DNA of 9,373 bases. Source: an uncultured bacterium (lineage in GTDB: Bacteria > Cyanobacteriota > Vampirovibrionia > Gastranaerophilales > Gastranaerophilaceae). The DNA is taken from the NCBI GenBank assembly GCA_902782905.1, contig CACZPB010000177.1, positions 1-9,373 of the forward strand, in the 5' to 3' direction. The position numbers and the translations under genes are program-made. Positions 1-5,583 of this stretch are shown piece after piece (the first letter of the stretch is position 1; every line of letters starts with the position of its first letter). Below the pieces are notes generated by a model, which did not search any database, was not told the origin of the DNA, and worked only from the letters and a program-made list of their open reading frames with translations.

Positions 1-564
1 ACGTTAGGCAAGCTTGAGCATCTTTTGTATGCCCAAAACGTAATATCAGACAGTATGCTGAGAACTTCATTGAGCGTGATTACAAAGGCTATTACGCTTA
101 AAGATACAGGACTTTTTAAATACTTGCAGGGTGATATTAATATGAAAAACGGTGTTGCAAATATCAAAATGCTTCAATCTCAAGGACCTTTGATGACGCT
201 TTTCATAAAAGGTCAATATTATCCGAGCACCGACTATGCAAAACTTGTAATCTTAGGAAGACTCTCTGACGAAATTGTTTCAGGGCTTGGCTCATTTGGC
301 GAATTTTCCATGAACAAGCTTATGATAATGCTAACGGGTGAAGATAACAAATTTAATATTCCTGTGGAAGATTTGGATAAGCTTCCGCAGCTTCCTATGA
401 AAAACACTAAAGAGTTTAGAAGTGTAATAAACGGAATACTTGAAAAACCAAGCTCCGTAATTCTATTCAACTGGATTTCTTATTCTCAAAAATCTTTGAG
501 ACAAAAAGAAGTGCCGATGGACAATACGAAAGTTCCCGAGTTTATAAACTCTTTACCGTATTAG
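1..564 (+). CDS. AsmA/DUF3971-like envelope protein, C-terminal part (5' partial)
   Basis: The frame is open from base 1 to a TAG at 562-564, so only the last 187 residues are visible and the true start lies upstream. The visible part reads like the C-terminal repeat of AsmA/TamB/YhdP-type proteins: a GLFKYLQGDINMKNGVANI segment (a short 'gdi.mkdGva.i' beta pattern), followed by a short glycine-bounded strand pair (LMTLFIKGQYYP) and a second one (DYAKLVILGRLSDEIVSGLG). Known members are inner-membrane-anchored periplasmic proteins linked to outer-membrane lipid or protein transport. The tail is polar, ending near LRQKEVPMDNTKVPEF, with no transmembrane segment in the visible part. An internal TTG at 25 is not the start because the family pattern and the open frame continue upstream of it. 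The family call rests on pattern recognition over a fragment; the precise role is unknown. Confidence 0.55.
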   Translation, partial: TLGKLEHLLYAQNVISDSMLRTSLSVITKAITLKDTGLFKYLQGDINMKNGVANIKMLQSQGPLMTLFIKGQYYPSTDYAKLVILGRLSDEIVSGLGSFGEFSMNKLMIMLTGEDNKFNIPVEDLDKLPQLPMKNTKEFRSVINGILEKPSSVILFNWISYSQKSLRQKEVPMDNTKVPEFINSLPY

Positions 565-571
565 TTTCAAG

Positions 572-600
572 TTGTTTTTATATCTTAAATACTTTATAAT
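572..600 (+). promoter_or_regulatory. Predicted sigma-70-type promoter giving a leaderless mRNA for the PilZ-like gene
   Basis: A perfect TATAAT lies at 595-600, with TTGTTT at 572-577 in the -35 position, a 17-base spacer. Initiation about 7 bases after the -10 would fall at or next to 607, the A of the ATG. No Shine-Dalgarno precedes that ATG. The -35 matches the consensus only in TTG, so the call depends mainly on the -10 and its position. In AT-rich DNA a chance TATAAT is possible. Confidence 0.5.
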
Positions 601-606
601 TTATAT

Positions 607-1215
607 ATGGATTTAATTCAAGAAGGTCAAAAAATTAGTATAAGCTTTCAGAAAGAAGACAATTTTGTCGAGATATTTTGTATTATTGCAAAGGTCTTGG
701 AAGACAGGCTGATTATAGATTTGCCGCAATATTTTATGCGCTATATAGAATTTTTGGAGGTCGGTAAAACTCTTACGGCAAAAGTTTTTTCAAAAATCGG
801 AACGGTTGATTTTAATACTATTGTGATAAGTTCTCCTCTTGAAGACGTATTCTCAATTGAATTCGATGAAGATGCACTAAAACTTACAGAGGGGGATGAA
901 ATTCCTGTAATAAGCGATATCTTGCCGCTTAAAATTAAAAAAGGCGATTATGAATGTACTGTTAAAACCTTTGAAATTTCAACCGAGTATCTTAAATTTT
1001 ACAGCAACAAAGCTTTTGAACCTGAAGAAAGTTTTGACTGCTCTTTAATTTTAGCTAAAGATTATGGTACAATAAAATTTGTAGCAACAGTTACAAATAG
1101 AGATGAAGTTTATGACAATGAGTATACTGTTTCTTACTCTCAAATGAATGAGTATGACAGGCAAACTCTTTTATATTATATGTATGTATATACCAATGTT
1201 ACTGAACAGGGTTGA
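607..1215 (+). CDS. YcgR/PilZ-like two-domain protein with degenerate c-di-GMP motifs
   Basis: The product has 202 residues. Residues 1-100 resemble the YcgR-type N-terminal barrel: a starting 'IQEGQKISISF', an internal 'VLEDRLIIDLP', then a 'VGKTLTAKVF' strand and 'TVDFNTIVIS'. Residues 104-196 have the order and spacing of a PilZ domain, ending in the typical '(D)RQTLLYYMY' helix at 184-193. PilZ domains normally bind cyclic di-GMP through an RxxxR linker and a (D/N)xSxxG motif. Here the linker reads DILPLKIKKG (104-113), with no arginine pair, and the second motif reads EISTEYLKF (123-131), without the glycine. If this is a PilZ protein it probably does not bind the nucleotide canonically and may act as a structural or partner-binding domain. 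There is no signal peptide or membrane segment, so it is likely cytoplasmic. The ATG at 607 gives the expected family N-terminus. The stop is followed 5 bases later by the TPR gene, suggesting one mRNA and linked function. Confidence 0.6.
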   Translation: MDLIQEGQKISISFQKEDNFVEIFCIIAKVLEDRLIIDLPQYFMRYIEFLEVGKTLTAKVFSKIGTVDFNTIVISSPLEDVFSIEFDEDALKLTEGDEIPVISDILPLKIKKGDYECTVKTFEISTEYLKFYSNKAFEPEESFDCSLILAKDYGTIKFVATVTNRDEVYDNEYTVSYSQMNEYDRQTLLYYMYVYTNVTEQG

Positions 1216-1220
1216 TAAAT

Positions 1221-2810
1221 ATGAAAAAATTAGCAGACGAAGACATGAAACAGGTGAAAGTTAAGAATAAGATGTTTGATCAAATAGAAAGATGTAAATC
1301 AGATTTGCAAAAAGATCCCACAAATCCGGAGCTGCACTTAAGGCTCGGGGATTTGTACCTAAAAAAACATTTGGATATTTTTAATGCCGGACAATTTATT
1401 GATGAAGCCATAACAGAGTATCAATTGGCGATGGAATCTCTTATTGACTCTCACGAAATATATTATAAGCTTGGTGTTGCATTTTTTCATAAAGGAGATT
1501 TGGATAAGGCAATAAATTATTTTACTACAGCTTTAGAAAAGAAAAATAATTACTATGAAGCATACTATATGCTCTCTGAAGCTTTTGTAAAAAAAGCTCA
1601 CTTTACCGATGCAATAGATGCAGCGGAAGCTGCGGTATTTTGTTCAAGATTCGGTTCTTCAAGCGCACATTTTATGCTCTATAAGCTATATAATGCCCTC
1701 TCCTTCAGAAATCCGAAAACGAGGATGAGAGCTGTTTGGGAAAAATGTTTGTCAATTTTGCTGGCTCCTTTTGATAAGATTGCAGTAAAAAATATTATAA
1801 GTAATCTTTCATATTTGAGATTTTTGCCTTTATTTTTAAAAGGTTTTTATGCAATTCAGGTAAAAAATTACGGTATGGCGGTAGAGCTATACAAAGATGC
1901 TATTGAAACAGCTCCGGGGTTTGCGCCTCTTTATTGCGTGCTCGGTGATATATATCTTTCTACCGGATACTTTGAAGATGCAATTACGGAATACAAAATG
2001 GCAATTTGGCTGGATTCTTTTAATATAGCAGCTTATCGTCATTTGTGCAGAGCCTACGAAGAACAGGGCGATTACAATCAAGCAATAGAAATTTATAATA
2101 AGCTGATTGCAATGGCACCTAATCTTCCTGATTTGTATTCAAATCTGGCAAACATATATTATATAAAAGGTGAATTTGATTTGGCAATTTCAAATTATCA
2201 AACAGCAATAACCCTAAATCCAAATCCTTCATGGACAAGTGTTATTGCCCAAACGATGGGATTTGTCTATCAAGAAAATAAATCTGATCCGGATGCGGCA
2301 ATATCTGCTTATCAGACAGCTTATGTTTTGACTCCTGATGATATAGATATTTATGTAAATTTGGGAAGTGCATTCTATGATAAAGAAGATTATCAAAACG
2401 CTCTTTCAATTTATCGTCAAGCATTAGAGTTTCAACCACATAATGCAAAAATCCATTGTAACTTAGGCTTCTTATATTGGGGCAAAGGTGAAACAGAAGA
2501 AGCTATGAAGTCTTATGAGCTTGCAATCAAGTATGATGAAGGGTATGACATTGCATACAACAACCTTGGCGTAATTTATCTTGATGATTTAGGCAGAGTG
2601 AAAAAATCTATAGAACTGTTCAAAAAAGCAGTTGAAGTCAATCCGAATTATGCGCTGGCTCATTTTAATTTAGCTCGTGCCGTAACAATTGTAGGCGACA
2701 AGGTAGAGGCAGCAAAGCTCTATCAAATGGCACAAGATATTAATAAAATTACCGGTGAGATTGACCCTAAAGACATAGCAGATAAAATAAGTGAGCTTTT
2801 TGAATCCTAA
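1221..2810 (+). CDS. Cytoplasmic TPR-repeat protein (about 12-13 repeats)
   Basis: The product has 529 residues and is nearly all tetratricopeptide repeat. Clear 34-residue units begin near residues 78, 112, 235, 269, 303, 374, 408, 442 and 477. Each has the W/Y-LG-Y-A-F-A-P spacing, for example YVNLGSAFYDKEDYQNALS. A longer first unit lies at 36-75, variant units near 204 and 337, and a degenerate region at 146-200 splits the array in two. TPRs form right-handed solenoids that bind other proteins; nothing here indicates catalysis. There is no signal peptide or membrane helix, so the protein is probably a cytoplasmic scaffold. I chose the ATG at 1221 because an AGGG Shine-Dalgarno lies 9 bases upstream (1208-1211), inside the end of the previous gene. 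A TTG at 1212 would also be in frame but lacks a ribosome site. The tight spacing suggests translational coupling to the PilZ-like gene, and possibly a shared complex. Confidence 0.85.
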   Translation: MKKLADEDMKQVKVKNKMFDQIERCKSDLQKDPTNPELHLRLGDLYLKKHLDIFNAGQFIDEAITEYQLAMESLIDSHEIYYKLGVAFFHKGDLDKAINYFTTALEKKNNYYEAYYMLSEAFVKKAHFTDAIDAAEAAVFCSRFGSSSAHFMLYKLYNALSFRNPKTRMRAVWEKCLSILLAPFDKIAVKNIISNLSYLRFLPLFLKGFYAIQVKNYGMAVELYKDAIETAPGFAPLYCVLGDIYLSTGYFEDAITEYKMAIWLDSFNIAAYRHLCRAYEEQGDYNQAIEIYNKLIAMAPNLPDLYSNLANIYYIKGEFDLAISNYQTAITLNPNPSWTSVIAQTMGFVYQENKSDPDAAISAYQTAYVLTPDDIDIYVNLGSAFYDKEDYQNALSIYRQALEFQPHNAKIHCNLGFLYWGKGETEEAMKSYELAIKYDEGYDIAYNNLGVIYLDDLGRVKKSIELFKKAVEVNPNYALAHFNLARAVTIVGDKVEAAKLYQMAQDINKITGEIDPKDIADKISELFES

Positions 2811-2819
2811 AATCTTTTA

Positions 2820-2849
2820 TTGTAATTATTTTTATGTTTGGAATATAAT
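2820..2849 (+). promoter_or_regulatory. Predicted promoter giving a very short 5' leader for the kinase gene
   Basis: TTGTAA at 2820-2825 and TATAAT at 2844-2849 are separated by 18 bases. Initiation about 7 bases after the -10 would leave only about 4-6 leader bases before the ATG at 2861, and no good Shine-Dalgarno is present (the preceding bases read AAAGAACAGT). This repeats the arrangement at 572-607. Confidence 0.5.
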
Positions 2850-2860
2850 TAAAGAACAGT

Positions 2861-3745
2861 ATGACAGAAGATGATAAACAGGGGTTTGCCCACTTAATAG
2901 AGAAAGAACTAAGTTCTTCCGATAAAATATTAAAGCCTGATTTCAATCAAAAAACAGGACGAGAATTACTTGCGTTTTATTTGCAATCAAAATTTAAGCA
3001 GGTGTTAGCATACGATAATAAAGCTGCCGAGCCGATTTTTACTGAGGTTCGGTATGATTTTATTCAAAAGTTTTCAAGAAGGCTTATTCAAAACCCAAAT
3101 AAACGCATAATGATAGGTATTACAGGCGAATCGGCTTCCGGCAAATCAACAATTTGCAAAACTATAAAAAGCGTTATTGAACGTTTTAATATGCCGGTTA
3201 CAATTCTTACCACAGATAATTACTTTAATGATATATCAGAATTAATTGCAAAGTTTGGTTCATTTGATGCTTTAAGAGACAACGGGTACGATGTTGATTC
3301 TCCTAACAGTTTCCAGCTTGATATCCTGAAAGAAGACTTAGAAAAAATTTCCAGAGGGGAAGATGTTTATTCTCCTGAGTATCTCCTGAACGGAACAGGA
3401 GTTTCCGTTCCTCACGCAAAGCTTATCCCTTCAAACAAAGTTGTCGTTGTCGAAGGAATGGCTTCGATGTATGGAGATAATAAAGATATTTTTGACGCAA
3501 AAATCTATGTAGAAACAGATTTGGAAATCAGAAAAGACAGATTTTTAAGACGCGCCTATATGGAAAGAAATCAGGATTTAGATAATGCAAAAAAACACTG
3601 GGATTATATTTTAGGCGCAGGTGAAAAATACGTTCAGCCATATAGAAAAGAAGCTGATATTATAATAAACGGCGATGCGGATTTGGGTTATTTTACACAA
3701 ATATTAGAGTACATTCACACAATTACCAACAATTTTAATGCTTGA
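2861..3745 (+). CDS. Uridine kinase/phosphoribulokinase-family P-loop kinase
   Basis: The product has 294 residues, against about 210 for ordinary bacterial uridine kinase. Residues 1-80 are an extra N-terminal segment that I do not recognise. The kinase core begins at 'RIMIGITGE'. The Walker A loop is GESASGKST (89-97, Lys95). TTDNYFND (117-124) matches the 'D-x-Y' substrate region of uridine kinases. GYDVDSPNSF (142-151) replaces the usual N-Y-D-H-P-D-A-F. VVVVEGM (194-200) is the strand and 'EG' turn common to the family, and an arginine-rich lid follows (RKDRFLRR, 224-231). Near the end, 'EADIIING' (264-271) matches the family's 'ADIIIP.G' strand. Family members transfer the ATP gamma-phosphate to a ribose hydroxyl (uridine, cytidine, ribulose-5-phosphate or pantothenate). 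The uridine-contacting Y-x-F-x-x-H pattern is not seen; PEYLLNGTGVSVP (172-184) is there instead, so the substrate is uncertain. The enzyme is cytoplasmic. Its own promoter precedes it, so it is probably a separate transcript from the TPR gene. Confidence 0.75.
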   Translation: MTEDDKQGFAHLIEKELSSSDKILKPDFNQKTGRELLAFYLQSKFKQVLAYDNKAAEPIFTEVRYDFIQKFSRRLIQNPNKRIMIGITGESASGKSTICKTIKSVIERFNMPVTILTTDNYFNDISELIAKFGSFDALRDNGYDVDSPNSFQLDILKEDLEKISRGEDVYSPEYLLNGTGVSVPHAKLIPSNKVVVVEGMASMYGDNKDIFDAKIYVETDLEIRKDRFLRRAYMERNQDLDNAKKHWDYILGAGEKYVQPYRKEADIIINGDADLGYFTQILEYIHTITNNFNA

Positions 3746-3784
3746 TAAGCAGATTTTCTAAGTGTAGGCGTTGATATGCCGACC

Positions 3785-3793
3785 TGCTATAAT
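3785..3793 (+). promoter_or_regulatory. Predicted extended -10 promoter for gpmI
   Basis: TGCTATAAT at 3785-3793 is an extended -10 (TGn followed by a perfect TATAAT). No good -35 stands at 16-18 bases, which extended -10 promoters can tolerate. Initiation near 3800 would give a leader of about 73 bases. The 8-base palindrome AGTCGACT (3798-3805) sits at the predicted start of transcription. Confidence 0.5.
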
Positions 3794-3858
3794 ATATAGT
3801 CGACTCTTTACTTTTAGCTATGTTTAACGTAAAATCATAAGGTTAAAAAGACAATAAA

Positions 3859-3864
3859 GAGGAG
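3859..3864 (+). promoter_or_regulatory. Strong Shine-Dalgarno of gpmI
   Basis: GAGGAG lies 8 bases before the ATG at 3873 and fixes the start. It contrasts with the absence of such a site before the genes at 607 and 2861. Confidence 0.8.
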
Positions 3865-3872
3865 ATTATAAT

Positions 3873-5411
3873 ATGAACAGAGTTTTGTTATGTATAATGG
3901 ACGGATGGGGTATTTCGTCAGGGAAAACCGAATATGATGCTACTAAGCTTTCTTGTCCTGTGAATGTTCCAAAGTTGATGGAAGAATATCCGTCAGAACT
4001 TATTCACGCAGACGGCGAATATGTAGGGCTTCCAGCTGGTCAAATGGGTAACAGCGAAGTCGGACACTTGAATTTGGGCGCAGGAAGAATAGTTTATCAA
4101 GACTTATCCAAAATTAACAATGCAATAAAAGACGGTTCTTTTTTCAAAAATGAAAAATTCTTGGAAGCAATCGCTCACGCTAAAAAGAACAATTCATCAC
4201 TCCACATATACGGGCTTGTTTCAACAGGCGGAGTGCACTCATCTCTTGACCACTTGCTTGCACTAATCAAGCTGGCTTCTGATGAAGGACTTACAAAAGT
4301 TTATATTCACGCTTTTTTGGATGGTCGTGACACACCACCATCAAGTGCTTGCACATATTTGCAAACCGTAGAAGACGAACTTAAAAAATATAACTTGCCG
4401 CAAATAGCTTCTGTTGTCGGCAGATATTATATTATGGACCGAGACAACCGTTGGGACAGAGTAGAAAAAGGTTACAATTGCTTGCTATTCGGTGAAGGTG
4501 AAAAAGCATCTTCTGCAATAGAAGGAGTGAAAGCATCATACGCAAACGGTGTAACAGATGAATTTGTTTTACCGACTTGTATTGGCGGGGAAGAATCAAG
4601 AATCCACGATAACGATGCAATAATTTTCTTTAACTACCGCCCCGACAGAGCAAGAGAAATCTCTAAGGCTATTAACTTCTCTGACTTTGACGGATTTGAC
4701 AGAAAGAAAGTCTTATCAAATATTTACTATTGCACAATGACAAGCTATGATGCAACATTTACATTCCCTGTTGCATTTCCAAAAACTAAGCCTGTTAATA
4801 TTTTGGGCGATGTCCTTGAGGCAAACGGAGTTAACCAGTTCAGAACAGCTGAGACTGAAAAGTATGCTCACGTTACATTTTTCTTTAATGGCGGAATTGA
4901 TGAACCGCAGCCTCACGAGACTCGTAAACTTGTTGCATCACCTAAAGTCGCAACTTATGATTTGCAGCCTGAAATGAGCGCTCCTGAAGTTTGCGAAAAT
5001 GTATTATCTGCAATAGAAAACAAAGATTACGGATTTATTCTCGTAAACTTTGCAAACCCTGATATGGTAGGTCATACGGGTGTTCTTGAAGCAGCAGAAA
5101 AAGCTTGCAAAACGGTTGATACTTGCGTTGGTAAAATTGCTGAAAAATGTAAAGAATACGGTGTTACAATGCTTCTCACAGCAGACCACGGAAACGCTGA
5201 AGTTATGTTTAATGAAGAAACAGGAAAACCGCACACAGCACATACGACAAATGTTGTTCCGTTCGTTGTAATCAATGCACCATACGAGGTTGAGCTGAGA
5301 GAAGGCGGTGCGCTTTGTGATGTTGCTCCTACAGTTCTTCAAATTATGGGAATTGCACAACCTGAAGAGATGACAGGCAAGAGTATGTTGAAAGTAATTT
5401 CTAAAGTTTAA
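3873..5411 (+). CDS. gpmI: 2,3-bisphosphoglycerate-independent phosphoglycerate mutase
   Basis: This cytoplasmic enzyme interconverts 3-phosphoglycerate and 2-phosphoglycerate in glycolysis and gluconeogenesis, through a phosphoserine intermediate and two metal ions, usually manganese. At 512 residues it has the standard family length. The alkaline-phosphatase-like metal site is complete. MDGWG is near the N-terminus (Asp10), and the nucleophile Ser61 lies in GQMGNSEVGHLNLGAGR. Asp397 and His401 are in NPDMVGHTG, Asp438 and His439 in TADHGNAE, and His457 in PHTAHTTN. The phosphatase-inserted substrate domain shows DGRDTPP, FFNYRPDRAREI and the lysine-containing ETEKYAHVTFFFNGG, all expected for phosphoglycerate binding. 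No key residue is missing, so the enzyme should be active. It has its own promoter and a strong ribosome site and is followed by a terminator-like hairpin, so it is probably monocistronic. It is unrelated to the cofactor-dependent gpmA family. Confidence 0.98.
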   Translation: MNRVLLCIMDGWGISSGKTEYDATKLSCPVNVPKLMEEYPSELIHADGEYVGLPAGQMGNSEVGHLNLGAGRIVYQDLSKINNAIKDGSFFKNEKFLEAIAHAKKNNSSLHIYGLVSTGGVHSSLDHLLALIKLASDEGLTKVYIHAFLDGRDTPPSSACTYLQTVEDELKKYNLPQIASVVGRYYIMDRDNRWDRVEKGYNCLLFGEGEKASSAIEGVKASYANGVTDEFVLPTCIGGEESRIHDNDAIIFFNYRPDRAREISKAINFSDFDGFDRKKVLSNIYYCTMTSYDATFTFPVAFPKTKPVNILGDVLEANGVNQFRTAETEKYAHVTFFFNGGIDEPQPHETRKLVASPKVATYDLQPEMSAPEVCENVLSAIENKDYGFILVNFANPDMVGHTGVLEAAEKACKTVDTCVGKIAEKCKEYGVTMLLTADHGNAEVMFNEETGKPHTAHTTNVVPFVVINAPYEVELREGGALCDVAPTVLQIMGIAQPEEMTGKSMLKVISKV

Positions 5412-5419
5412 TAAGTATC

Positions 5420-5439
5420 GGTGCGTCATTTGGCGCACC
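5420..5439 (+). terminator. Hairpin after gpmI, terminator-like but without a U-tract
   Basis: GGTGCG (5420-5425) pairs with CGCACC (5434-5439). A T-G wobble and a C-G pair extend the stem to 8 pairs closing a 4-base ATTT loop. It begins 8 bases after the gpmI stop, the right place for a terminator. The following bases (CTGCTTCCGG) contain no run of T, so it is not a standard intrinsic terminator. It could be an RNA-stabilising 3' hairpin or a degenerate member of the palindromic repeats just downstream, whose right arm also ends in a C-rich tail. Confidence 0.45.
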
Positions 5440-5449
5440 CTGCTTCCGG

Positions 5450-5511
5450 TGTCGGGTTAAAACCCAACCTATTTCTACAATACAAGAATGTAGGTTGGGT
5501 GCAACCCAACA
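5450..5511. repeat. Head-to-head pair of palindromic repeats forming one long hairpin
   Basis: Two copies of a short palindromic repeat face each other. The left copy (5450-5471) reads GTCGGGTT-AA-AACCCAACCTA, with one mismatch in its own palindrome. The right copy (5489-5511) reads TGTAGGTTGGGT-GC-AACCCAACA. Each can fold alone. Together, ACCCAACCTA (5462-5471) pairs perfectly with TAGGTTGGGT (5491-5500), and GGGTT (5454-5458) pairs with AACCC (5503-5507) outside it, making a long stem with a small internal loop and a 19-base top. TTCT/AGAA (5473-5476 with 5485-5488) can close the top further. A third copy lies at 8901-8925. The arrangement resembles bacterial REP/BIME elements, which are pairs of inverted palindromes in spacers. 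The mobilising enzyme is not in this window. Confidence 0.75.
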
Positions 5512-5548
5512 AAAATAAAATACCAAGCGGGTGGACATCTCACCCCAA

Positions 5549-5568
5549 CCCTCTCCTCAAGGAGAGGG
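5549..5568. repeat. Perfect hairpin CCCTCTCC/GGAGAGGG just upstream of the SNF2 gene
   Basis: CCCTCTCC (5549-5556) and GGAGAGGG (5561-5568) form 8 perfect pairs around a TCAA loop. A smaller GGGTG/CACCC stem (5529-5533 with 5541-5545) lies just before it. The C-rich strand, preceded by CACCCCAA, looks like a common intergenic repeat seen across many bacterial genomes; that is from memory and unverified. Its 3' arm runs into the ribosome-binding site of the next gene. Confidence 0.65.
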
Positions 5569-5573
5569 AGGAG
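5567..5573 (+). promoter_or_regulatory. Shine-Dalgarno of the SNF2 gene, overlapping the hairpin's 3' arm
   Basis: GGAGGAG ends 10 bases before the ATG at 5584. Its first two bases are the last two bases of the hairpin stem at 5549-5568, so folding of the hairpin may alter ribosome access. This site fixes the start of the helicase gene. Confidence 0.7.
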
Positions 5574-5583
5574 AGTTTTTAAA

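Noticed and set aside
546..567. AAACT/AGTTT inverted repeat at the end of the AsmA-like gene as a terminator
   Set aside because: Only five AT-rich pairs with a 12-base loop; the stability is too low to claim.
1212..1220. TTG at 1212 as the start of the TPR gene
   Set aside because: It overlaps the stop of the previous gene and has no spaced Shine-Dalgarno, whereas ATG 1221 has AGGG nine bases upstream.
3764..3787. TTGATA at 3771-3776 as the -35 of the gpmI promoter
   Set aside because: Only 11 bases separate it from the TATAAT, too short for sigma-70 spacing; the extended -10 explains the site better.
5004..5438. Long minus-strand open frame (144 residues) opposite gpmI
   Set aside because: It lies wholly opposite a textbook gpmI with intact catalytic motifs, is rich in Cys, Phe and Asn from antisense codons, and has no ribosome site or family resemblance.
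5450..5568. CRISPR array or riboswitch in the gpmI-SNF2 spacer
   Set aside because: The repeats are inverted rather than direct, have no regular unique spacers, and the structure matches no riboswitch class that I recognise.
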